NCBI GenBank assembly: GCA_027023325.1
Contig: JALVVQ010000319.1
Span: forward strand, 1 to 22,847
Source of the DNA: Campylobacteraceae bacterium
GTDB lineage: Bacteria > Campylobacterota > Campylobacteria > Campylobacterales > Sulfurovaceae
Reading direction: 5' to 3'
DNA length: 22,847 bases
A program made the position numbers and the translations under genes. Position 1 is the first letter of the stretch. Every line of letters starts with the position of its first letter. Positions 1-4,911 of the stretch are shown in pieces. The notes beneath the pieces were generated by a model. That model searched no databases. It had not been told where the DNA came from and was given only the letters and a program-made list of their open reading frames with translations.

Positions 1-216
1 CGCAAGCGCCATCTGGAGATCCTGCCCCAGGCACTGGCGATTATGAACCAGTGCTATGTCATTGTTGCCAACAGTGCCAAGGAGACTATGGCAAGCTCTT
101 CTGCTATCTACTCTCCCAATGGAGGTGTGGTGATGGATGATATGCAAGAAGCAATTGAAGGTGAGATAGATTTTTCTCTGATCAAAAAGATGCGTCGTTA
201 TTTGGTGATGAATTGA
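1..216 (+). CDS. Carbon-nitrogen hydrolase (nitrilase superfamily), C-terminal part
   Basis: An open frame runs from the window edge to TGA at 214-216, giving the last 71 residues. The stretch CYVIVANSAK followed by SSSAIYSPNGGVVMDD matches the late part of the nitrilase fold, where a beta strand leads into a G/S-x-S-x-I-x-x-P-x-G turn. Enzymes of this superfamily hydrolyse amides or nitriles with a Glu-Lys-Cys triad. The catalytic residues would lie upstream of the window, so the substrate cannot be judged. The 5' end is missing because the window begins here, not because of visible damage. The family call rests on this short motif region only. Confidence 0.72.
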   Translation, partial: RKRHLEILPQALAIMNQCYVIVANSAKETMASSSAIYSPNGGVVMDDMQEAIEGEIDFSLIKKMRRYLVMN

Positions 217-269
217 CAAACAGCAGGATTTTGACTATACTGCCACCAACAAAACAAAAGGAGAGTACC

Positions 270-350
270 ATGAAACCAGTTTCATCTATAACACAATTCA
301 ACACAAGAATCACTACTCTCCTGCTCTTCTCACTACTGCTTAGTCTCTAA
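270..350 (+). CDS. Small hydrophobic ORF, 26 residues, unknown function
   Basis: ATG at 270 is preceded by a strong Shine-Dalgarno sequence, AAAGGAG at 257-263, with 6 bases between. The 26-residue product has a polar start containing one Arg and one Lys and ends in a leucine-rich run (TLLLFSLLLSL) right at the stop. It looks like a signal peptide or a single membrane helix with nothing after it. It could be a true small membrane peptide, a leader peptide, or the stub of a secreted protein cut by a premature stop: reading past TAA gives only 12 more codons before TGA. The good ribosome binding site favours translation. No homologue is recognised. Confidence 0.4.
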   Translation: MKPVSSITQFNTRITTLLLFSLLLSL

Positions 351-439
351 GCGACACTACCTTATTTTATAGATTCCTTGATTGGATGACCAGCGCCAAC
401 ACGCTATGGATACCATTATTTTTTGGATGGTATTCCCCA

Positions 440-463
440 AGGGTGCGTTTGCCAACGCACCTT
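440..463. repeat. REP-like palindrome, copy 1
   Basis: GGTGCGTT at 442-449 and AACGCACC at 454-461 form a perfect 8-bp stem around the tetraloop TGCC, and A440/T463 can extend it. It shares the frame GGTGCG-N-TTGCC-N-CGCACC with the copies at 2390-2414 and 2523-2547, with T/A in place of A/T at the stem end. There is no clear T-run after it, so a terminator role is uncertain. It lies in the 190-base gap between the small ORF and the methyltransferase gene, where I see no other gene. Confidence 0.6.
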
Positions 464-540
464 CTTGGAAGCTCTTCTCTCAGACACTATATTGCCGAAA
501 GGCTCAGAGAGAGTTTCATTATTTTAGAAAGTAAAACAAA

Positions 541-1308
541 ATGAAAAAATCAACAAAAGAAAAAGAGACAAATAGCTGGAATGCAGACAGATACCACAAG
601 CATGCCCACTTCGTATCAGAACTTGCCTTGCCTGTCGTGGCATTGCTTGATCCCAAAGAGGGCGAGAAGATATTGGATGTGGGATGTGGCGAAGGGACAT
701 TGGGGCTCGAGATTTCTAAACATGGGACTGAGGTCTATGGTGTGGATTTGAGTCCAGAGATGGTGAACCAGGCCATAGCCAATGGCTTGGAGGCAGAGGT
801 GATGAGTGCGACAGAGATGCCCTTTGAACAGGAGTTCGATGCGGTGTTTTCCAATGCCACACTGCACTGGGTGAGAGAGCCAGAACTTGCTGTGAAACAT
901 ATTGCCAAAGCATTGAAGTCTGGAGGAAGATTTATTGCAGAGTTTGGAGGCGAAGGTAATGTCCAGCACATCGTAATGGCGATGCGAACAGTATTTGAGA
1001 GACATCCTGAGTATGGGAAGTTTGATGATTTCTGGTTTTTCCCTACACCAGAGCAGTATACGCAGATACTGGAGCGTCATGGGTTTGAAGTACACACTAT
1101 AGAGCTGATCCCTCGCCCCACACCGATCGATGATATTGCCCACTGGTTGGCAGTCTTTACCAATGGTGTGACAGAACATTTGGAGAGCAGTCAAACAGAA
1201 CAGTTCAGAGCAGAAGTCAGAGAGATACTGAAGAAAACTATCTATACTACACAAGAGGGTTGGATGGCCGATTATGTACGGTTGAGAGTCAAAGCGATCA
1301 AACAGTAA
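541..1308 (+). CDS. Class I SAM-dependent methyltransferase
   Basis: The 255-residue protein carries a Rossmann methyltransferase core. Motif I is ILDVGCGEGTLGLEI at about residues 44-58, the acidic residue closing motif II is in VYGVDLSPEMV (65-75), and the post-motif segment FDAVFSNATLHWV is at about 99-111. The order and spacing resemble the trans-aconitate 2-methyltransferase/UbiE-like group that methylates small molecules, but nothing visible fixes the substrate. ATG at 541 has only weak ribosome-binding potential (TTTAGAAAG at 524-532). The gene is followed 28 bases downstream by the thioesterase gene and then a TetR regulator, so the three may form one transcript. The protein is cytoplasmic, with no signal or membrane segment. 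Confidence 0.85.
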   Translation: MKKSTKEKETNSWNADRYHKHAHFVSELALPVVALLDPKEGEKILDVGCGEGTLGLEISKHGTEVYGVDLSPEMVNQAIANGLEAEVMSATEMPFEQEFDAVFSNATLHWVREPELAVKHIAKALKSGGRFIAEFGGEGNVQHIVMAMRTVFERHPEYGKFDDFWFFPTPEQYTQILERHGFEVHTIELIPRPTPIDDIAHWLAVFTNGVTEHLESSQTEQFRAEVREILKKTIYTTQEGWMADYVRLRVKAIKQ

Positions 1309-1336
1309 TTGTGTTAGAATAGTGCAAGGAGTATTC

Positions 1337-1804
1337 ATGAATACTAGAGAACCTATAGATATCAGTACACTGTTGACAGAGCATGCAGGAGCGCAGGGAG
1401 AGTATCTCCTGCCTCCTCCGATCTTTGCTTCTATGGAGTGTGATATTATCGCGTATGATACAGAGGCAAAATCTCTGACAGCCAGGATGCCGGTACTGCA
1501 TGCGTGGCTCAACCCCTTCTCTACGATGCAGGGAGGGATGATCATGGCAGCGGTAGACAATGCCGTGGGTCCTCTGAGTATGCTGGTCTCTACACCTAGT
1601 TGGACACGCACGATGGACTCCAAATACCTCAAGCCTATTCGTTACGGGCTGGACTTTATCTATGTGACAGCGGTGCTTTCCGAGGAGAAGCGGGGAAGAC
1701 TGATCTTTGAGGTAGAGGTAGCTGATGCAGAGGGTACGGTGTATACCACCGCCAAAGTAACCAACTGGCTGATGAAAGAGAAAGCATACGAAGGAAAACA
1801 ATGA
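1337..1804 (+). CDS. PaaI-type hotdog-fold thioesterase
   Basis: The protein is 155 residues from ATG 1337. I chose this start over the in-frame GTG at 1322 because AAGGAG at 1326-1331 sits 5 bases before it. The segment NPFSTMQGGMIMAAVDNAVGP is the 4HBT signature, with a Q/H-GG turn and the helix Asp (D in AAVDNAVG) that serves as catalytic acid/base in PaaI-like acyl-CoA thioesterases. It probably hydrolyses an acyl-CoA, but the acyl group is unknown. The usual His before GG is a Gln here, which is also seen in family members. It lies between the methyltransferase and TetR genes. A TTAGAAT sequence at 1314-1320 resembles a -10 box but is too close to the ribosome binding site to serve this start. 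Confidence 0.78.
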   Translation: MNTREPIDISTLLTEHAGAQGEYLLPPPIFASMECDIIAYDTEAKSLTARMPVLHAWLNPFSTMQGGMIMAAVDNAVGPLSMLVSTPSWTRTMDSKYLKPIRYGLDFIYVTAVLSEEKRGRLIFEVEVADAEGTVYTTAKVTNWLMKEKAYEGKQ

Positions 1805-1823
1805 TAGTAGTATTGGATATCGT

Positions 1824-2393
1824 GTGAGTCAGACCAGTAGAGACAAGCTTTTGGATGTGACCTTTGCAGAGGTCTATCGCTATGGCTATCATGGTGCCTC
1901 CACCGCAGCGATTCTGCAAAAGGCGGGCGTGCCCAAGGGCTCCATGTACCACCACTTTAGCTCCAAGCAAGGCATGGTACTGGCGATGATAGAGGAGCGA
2001 TTGATCCCAAGGGTTCGTGAATTTTTTGATTTTGAGATGCGTCCAGATGCTAGCGCAGTAGAGATACTCACCTATAGCATGAAGAAAATTGCGCACAACA
2101 GTATGCTAGTACAGCATGGCTGCCCATTGCATCGGCTGATGTTTGAGATGGAGGGGCTGGATAGTGAGATTGCTTTTGCCTGTGAGAGAGAGTTTGTCAA
2201 CCTGACTGACAACCTTGCCAGCGTCTTGCTCTTTGGGATGAAGGAGGGCAGCATCGTCGATACAGATGCACAGGAGCTGGCAGGATATATCATCGCTTCG
2301 AGTTGGGGATTTCTCTCTCGTCCGATGAAACATTCGAGCAAAGCACAGTTTTTGAAAGATAGTCAAAGACTGCTGGAGAGTATCTGGATGTAG
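1824..2393 (+). CDS. TetR-family transcriptional regulator, NemR-like
   Basis: This is a 189-residue, cytoplasmic TetR-type repressor. The N-terminal HTH (about residues 8-50) ends in the typical AGVPKGSMYHHFSSKQGMVLAMI, which is close to the NemR/AcuR branch. The ligand-binding half contains NSMLVQHGCPLHRLMFEMEGL, where the GC-P-L segment resembles the region bearing a sensing Cys in NemR. That functional parallel is inference. The start is GTG at 1824. No good Shine-Dalgarno is visible, and translation may be coupled to the thioesterase gene that ends 19 bases upstream. A NemR-type operator at 3389-3422, before the AhpD-like gene, is a plausible target. The stop codon lies inside a REP-like repeat. 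Confidence 0.83.
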   Translation: MSQTSRDKLLDVTFAEVYRYGYHGASTAAILQKAGVPKGSMYHHFSSKQGMVLAMIEERLIPRVREFFDFEMRPDASAVEILTYSMKKIAHNSMLVQHGCPLHRLMFEMEGLDSEIAFACEREFVNLTDNLASVLLFGMKEGSIVDTDAQELAGYIIASSWGFLSRPMKHSSKAQFLKDSQRLLESIWM

Positions 2394-2414
2394 GGTGCGA
2401 TTGCCATCGCACCA
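2390..2414. repeat. REP-like palindrome, copy 2, overlapping the TetR stop codon
   Basis: The core GGTGCGATTGCCATCGCACC at 2394-2413 is a perfect 8-bp stem around TGCC. With flanking GTAG and A it matches the reverse complement of 2523-2547 at 24 of 25 positions. The repeat begins inside the TetR stop codon. Moderate T content follows (ATTTTA), so it could also work as a terminator. REP sequences of the GTAGGGTGCG type are known to be spread by RAYT transposases. No RAYT gene is in this window. Confidence 0.7.
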
Positions 2415-2522
2415 TTTTATATACAATCAAGCGAAATGTTCACAATTTTCTTTTTGGTGTGATGTTGCATGTGATGGGAGCTTCTATGCGAATTGAGGGT
2501 CTGATTTTTTCTTTGGGCTTTT

Positions 2523-2547
2523 TGGTGCGATGGCAATCGCCCCCTAC
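2523..2547. repeat. REP-like palindrome, copy 3, inverted relative to copy 2
   Basis: Read on the minus strand this is GTAGGGGGCGATTGCCATC followed by GCACCA, one mismatch from copy 2 over 25 bases. The mismatch breaks one stem pair. Copies 2 and 3 face each other across 108 bases that hold no gene I can see, an arrangement like a paired REP unit (BIME). The copy lies just upstream of the promoter of the VOC gene. Confidence 0.68.
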
Positions 2548-2555
2548 GGTCTTTT

Positions 2556-2564
2556 TGCTATAAT
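2556..2564 (+). promoter_or_regulatory. Extended -10 promoter for the VOC gene
   Basis: TGCTATAAT at 2556-2564 is an extended -10 (TGn-TATAAT) located 21 bases before ATG 2586, with AAAGGAG at 2575-2581 between them. No -35 is needed in this type of promoter. Confidence 0.55.
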
Positions 2565-2585
2565 GGGACAAACAAAGGAGATCCT

Positions 2586-3005
2586 ATGAAACGACTAACC
2601 CCCAATATGGCAGTAAAAGATATACGAGAGACCGTAGAGTATTATGTAGAGCACTTTGGCTTTACGCTTGTGATGGCAGTGAGTGAAGACAAATCCTCTG
2701 TAGGCGATACGCTGGTAGAAGGCAAAGAGTATATCTGGGCCAATGTGATGCAAGGTGATGTAGGATTTATGTTTCAACGAATAGATACCCTCAAAGAAGA
2801 TGTAGGAGACTTTTTTAGTGAATTGGGTGCATCCAGTACCTACTATATCGAGGTAGAGGATGTCGATGCGCTGTATGAGAAAGTCAAAGCAGAGGTTGAG
2901 ATCGTCAAGCCTCTGGAGAATGTCTGGTATGGGATGAGAGAATTCTATGTCAGAGACTGCAATGGATATATCTTGGGTTTTTCGATGATGTTGGCGAGAG
3001 AGTAG
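2586..3005 (+). CDS. VOC-superfamily (glyoxalase/bleomycin-resistance fold) protein
   Basis: The 139-residue protein starts with TPNMAVKDIRETVEYYVEHFGFTLVMAV, the opening beta-alpha unit of a VOC module. It continues through YYIEVEDVDALYEKVKAE and ends with FYVRDCNGYILGFS, which corresponds to the D-P-D/N-G-x-x-x-x-F closing strand. Such proteins bind a metal or small molecule in a paired-module cleft, and candidates include isomerases, dioxygenases and drug-binding proteins. The substrate is not evident. The start is secure, with AAAGGAG 5 bases upstream and its own extended -10. It is followed 3 bases downstream by the YjbR-like gene, so the two are surely co-transcribed. Confidence 0.82.
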   Translation: MKRLTPNMAVKDIRETVEYYVEHFGFTLVMAVSEDKSSVGDTLVEGKEYIWANVMQGDVGFMFQRIDTLKEDVGDFFSELGASSTYYIEVEDVDALYEKVKAEVEIVKPLENVWYGMREFYVRDCNGYILGFSMMLARE

Positions 3006-3008
3006 CCT

Positions 3009-3359
3009 ATGGAGTTTCAGCAGCTTGACAAGATCCTGCTCTCCAAACAGGGAGCTACCTATGACTACCCCTTTGATGAGAAGACACGGGTCTACCGTGT
3101 GGGAAACAAGATGTTCGCACTGACCTCAGAGGAGCGACCCCTGCGTGTCAATCTCAAATGCGACCCGATCTATGCATTAGAGCTACGCAGTCTCTATGAA
3201 GGGATTATCGCAGGCTACCATATGAGCAAAAAGCATTGGAACACTGTCGCCCTAGAGCAGAGTGATGTGGACGAAGAGACGATACTGGAGCTCATTGATC
3301 ACTCCTATACACTGGTTTACAAAAGCTTGACAAAAAAACTGAGAGAGTCACTGGGATAA
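3009..3359 (+). CDS. MmcQ/YjbR-family protein
   Basis: This 116-residue protein has the YjbR layout: an early ATYDYPFDEKTRVYRVGNKMFALT segment (roughly residues 16-39), then LRVNLKCDPIYALELRSLYEGIIAGYHMSKKHWNTV (about 45-80), with the family's typical Y-H-M-x-K-x-H-W-N. A closing helical pair contains LIDHSYTLVYKSL. The fold resembles CyaY, and DNA binding has been proposed for the family, but no clear role is established. It starts 3 bases after the VOC stop, and the AG-rich 3' end of that gene can supply ribosome binding. It ends 29 bases before the operator hairpin upstream of the AhpD-like gene. Confidence 0.82.
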   Translation: MEFQQLDKILLSKQGATYDYPFDEKTRVYRVGNKMFALTSEERPLRVNLKCDPIYALELRSLYEGIIAGYHMSKKHWNTVALEQSDVDEETILELIDHSYTLVYKSLTKKLRESLG

Positions 3360-3388
3360 ATAAAATTCAGCAACGATAAAGTCATAAT

Positions 3389-3422
3389 CTCCTATACTAG
3401 ACCAATCAGTCTAGTATAGGAG
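3389..3422. promoter_or_regulatory. 13-bp perfect dyad, NemR/TetR-like operator that also covers the ribosome binding site
   Basis: The left arm CTCCTATACTAGA (3389-3401) and right arm TCTAGTATAGGAG (3410-3422) are perfectly complementary around CCAATCAG. The centre TAGACCAATCAGTCTA matches the NemR-type box TAGACC-N4-GGTCTA except at one position. AGGAG at 3418-3422 is the Shine-Dalgarno of the gene starting at 3428, so in RNA the same dyad would hide the ribosome binding site. Whether it acts as a DNA operator, an RNA hairpin or both cannot be decided here. Confidence 0.65.
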
Positions 3423-3427
3423 AAGAG

Positions 3428-3949
3428 ATGTTTTATGTTCAGCCAAACCCCGACCAAGCAGACCAACTCAAGAGATTACTTCGTAAAGTCAAAGTCATCT
3501 ATGGCAATGTCCCACCGCAGATGGAGTTTCTCGGCACCATCGATACAGAGTACCTAGAGGAGTTCTTGCACAATGCCCTGCGGATTGCCAGGCATCCCCA
3601 TGTCGATCCCAGTCTCTTTGGATTTTTGCGTCTGCATGTTGCCTACCGTGAGGGCTATGCCTACTGCAAGCAGTTCAATACTCAGTTCTTGCTAGCCAAA
3701 GGATATGAGCAGAGCCAGCTGGATGCGGCGATAGAAGACATCGCTGCGGTACCTTTTGATGAGAGACATCAAGCATTGGCGACCTTTGCGATGCGAGCGA
3801 TTTGTGAGGGGAGAGATATCGGTTCTGATAATTTTGAAGCACTCCACACCATGGGATGGAGTCAAAAGGATATCTTTGATGCGGTAGCGCATACAGGGGA
3901 TATCCTCAAAAACGGAAGAATACTCACCGCATATAGTGTGCCCGCATGA
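3428..3949 (+). CDS. AhpD-like / carboxymuconolactone decarboxylase-fold protein without the CxxC pair
   Basis: The 173-residue all-helical protein carries the CMD core LRLHVAYREGYAYCKQFNTQFLLAKGY at about residues 67-93 and a C-terminal helix GWSQKDIFDAVAHTGDILKNGRI. In AhpD the motif is E...CxxC...H, used for disulfide-based peroxidase chemistry. Here Glu75 and one Cys (Cys80) remain, while the first Cys is replaced by Tyr77 and the His by Asn84. Canonical thiol peroxidase activity is therefore unlikely. The start ATG 3428 follows AGGAG, which lies within the operator-like dyad, pointing to tight control, perhaps by the TetR protein encoded at 1824-2393. The stop overlaps the next start by ATGA. 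Confidence 0.78.
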   Translation: MFYVQPNPDQADQLKRLLRKVKVIYGNVPPQMEFLGTIDTEYLEEFLHNALRIARHPHVDPSLFGFLRLHVAYREGYAYCKQFNTQFLLAKGYEQSQLDAAIEDIAAVPFDERHQALATFAMRAICEGRDIGSDNFEALHTMGWSQKDIFDAVAHTGDILKNGRILTAYSVPA

Positions 3950-4359
3950 GAGCAGTAGAGATCCCGTTTGTCTCTCTCGTAGGTATCGAAGAGCGTACAA
4001 GTGATACTTTGCAGTTATCGTTGACAAAAGAGATAGGCAACCATGTGGGTACCATGCATGCAGCTGCACTGTTTGCTTTGGCAGAGACACAGAGCGGTGT
4101 CTACCTGCAGAGTCTGTTTCCGGAGTATGGCGTGGACGAGGCATTGCTCCTACTGAGAGGATCGAGTCTCAAGTATCGCGCCCCTGCCACCTCCACAGTT
4201 TACGCCGTAGCAACCACCAGCATAGAGGAGCAGGAGAGATTTCTCTCGCAGTTTGAGAGAAAAGGCAGAGCAGGTATCACGGTAGCCGTAACACTAAAAG
4301 ACAGTGCGGAGACAGTGGCGATGACAGGAGAGTTTTCCTGGTTTGTGCAGCAGCGTTAG
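3946..4359 (+). CDS. Hotdog-fold protein (DUF4442/PaaI-like thioesterase)
   Basis: The 137-residue protein is a single hotdog domain. GNHVGTMHAAALFALAETQSGVYLQS (about residues 31-56) is the H-x-x-A/G central helix region, with Glu in ALAETQSG at the position where the acidic residue sits in DUF4442/4HBT proteins. The later strands include SSLKYRAPAT. It probably acts on an acyl thioester; the substrate is unknown. Its ATG overlaps the TGA of the AhpD-like gene (ATGA at 3946-3949), so translation is coupled and the two share one promoter and operator. It is the second hotdog protein of this cluster. Its 3' end abuts a MITE-like element that starts 3 bases after the stop. Confidence 0.78.
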   Translation: MRAVEIPFVSLVGIEERTSDTLQLSLTKEIGNHVGTMHAAALFALAETQSGVYLQSLFPEYGVDEALLLLRGSSLKYRAPATSTVYAVATTSIEEQERFLSQFERKGRAGITVAVTLKDSAETVAMTGEFSWFVQQR

Positions 4360-4362
4360 TAT

Positions 4363-4548
4363 TCCCAAATCCGTAAATAGAAAAAAGCATTAGCCACAAT
4401 CATCGTATCCATGGGCTTCGCGTAAAATCATCGCCGAACCTTCGGGTGCGACTGCCCGCAGGAAATGCCTTTGGGGTGCAAATTTTACACAAACTCCATG
4501 AACATGAGCATTGTAACTACTGTAAGTTTTCTATTTACGGATTTGGGA
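4363..4548. mobile_element. MITE-like element with 22-bp terminal inverted repeats
   Basis: The left end (4363-4384, beginning TCCCAAATCCGTAAATAG) and right end (4527-4548) are perfect reverse complements over 22 bases. The element is 186 bases and encodes no protein. Its interior is also largely self-complementary: CATGGGCTTCGCGTAAAAT around 4413-4429 pairs with ATTTTACAC...CCATG around 4484-4500, using several G-T pairs, so most of it can fold into one long imperfect hairpin. TAT on both sides (4360-4362 and 4549-4551) may be a 3-bp target duplication. No transposase is present. It may also act as a terminator for the preceding operon. Confidence 0.65.
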
Positions 4549-4570
4549 TATTGTAAAAAAGTGCAAAATG

Positions 4571-4579
4571 TGTTATAGT
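4571..4579 (+). promoter_or_regulatory. Extended -10 promoter of the lipoprotein/radical SAM operon
   Basis: TGTTATAGT at 4571-4579 fits TGn-TATAAT with one mismatch. It lies 23 bases downstream of the MITE-like element and 29 bases before ATG 4609, with the Shine-Dalgarno between. Confidence 0.5.
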
Positions 4580-4608
4580 GTGGGAGTTATTTGGTCAAGG
4601 AGTTTCTA

Positions 4609-4911
4609 ATGAAAATACAAAAACCTGACAGCAGAGAGATTGGCTATCCCTCTAAAAAACTCATCGCATCTTTGGCACTGGGTGTTGCACTCTCGACAAC
4701 TGCCTGCACCAGTACCGATAAGCCCACACCACACAATACTACGGATAAGCAGATAGAAGAGCCTGAAGACATAGGAGGCATTGTGCCTGTAGAGCCTTTC
4801 CCTACAGAGACAGACACAAAAGCTACTGCTTGTGATATCAATACCTCCAAACCAAACCAGATCAAGCACCCCTCCGCACTCGCAGGAAAAATAGTAGCAC
4901 CGCGAAGATAG
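4609..4911 (+). CDS. Small lipoprotein-like peptide, candidate substrate of the adjacent radical SAM enzyme
   Basis: The product is 100 residues from ATG 4609, chosen because AAGGAG at 4597-4602 is 6 bases upstream; TTG 4591 lies before that site. Residues 1-17 are polar and end in Lys-Lys, 18-29 form a hydrophobic helix, and STTAC puts Cys33 at a plausible but non-canonical lipobox, with Thr rather than Leu at -3. The rest is Pro/Thr/Glu-rich, with GGIVPVEPFP at 56-65, a second Cys75, and a basic end (HPSALAGKIVAPRR). There is no enzyme domain. The stop TAG touches the ATG of the radical SAM gene, so the pair is translationally coupled. That layout suits a precursor and its maturase, but modification is inferred. 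I recognise no known precursor family. Confidence 0.62.
   Translation: MKIQKPDSREIGYPSKKLIASLALGVALSTTACTSTDKPTPHNTTDKQIEEPEDIGGIVPVEPFPTETDTKATACDINTSKPNQIKHPSALAGKIVAPRR

Noticed and set aside
616..1632. Long minus-strand open frame of 338 codons opposite the methyltransferase and thioesterase genes
   Set aside because: It spans two recognisable plus-strand genes and their gap, is rich in Cys, His and Ile from antisense codon bias, and has no domain or ribosome binding site.
4440..4465. Possible fourth REP copy (GGTGCGACTGCCCGCAGG) inside the MITE-like element
   Set aside because: It shares GGTGCG and TGCC but lacks the complementary right arm, so the resemblance may be chance.
4591..4608. 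TTG 4591 as start of the lipoprotein-like peptide
   Set aside because: The ribosome binding site AAGGAG lies downstream of this codon and fits ATG 4609.
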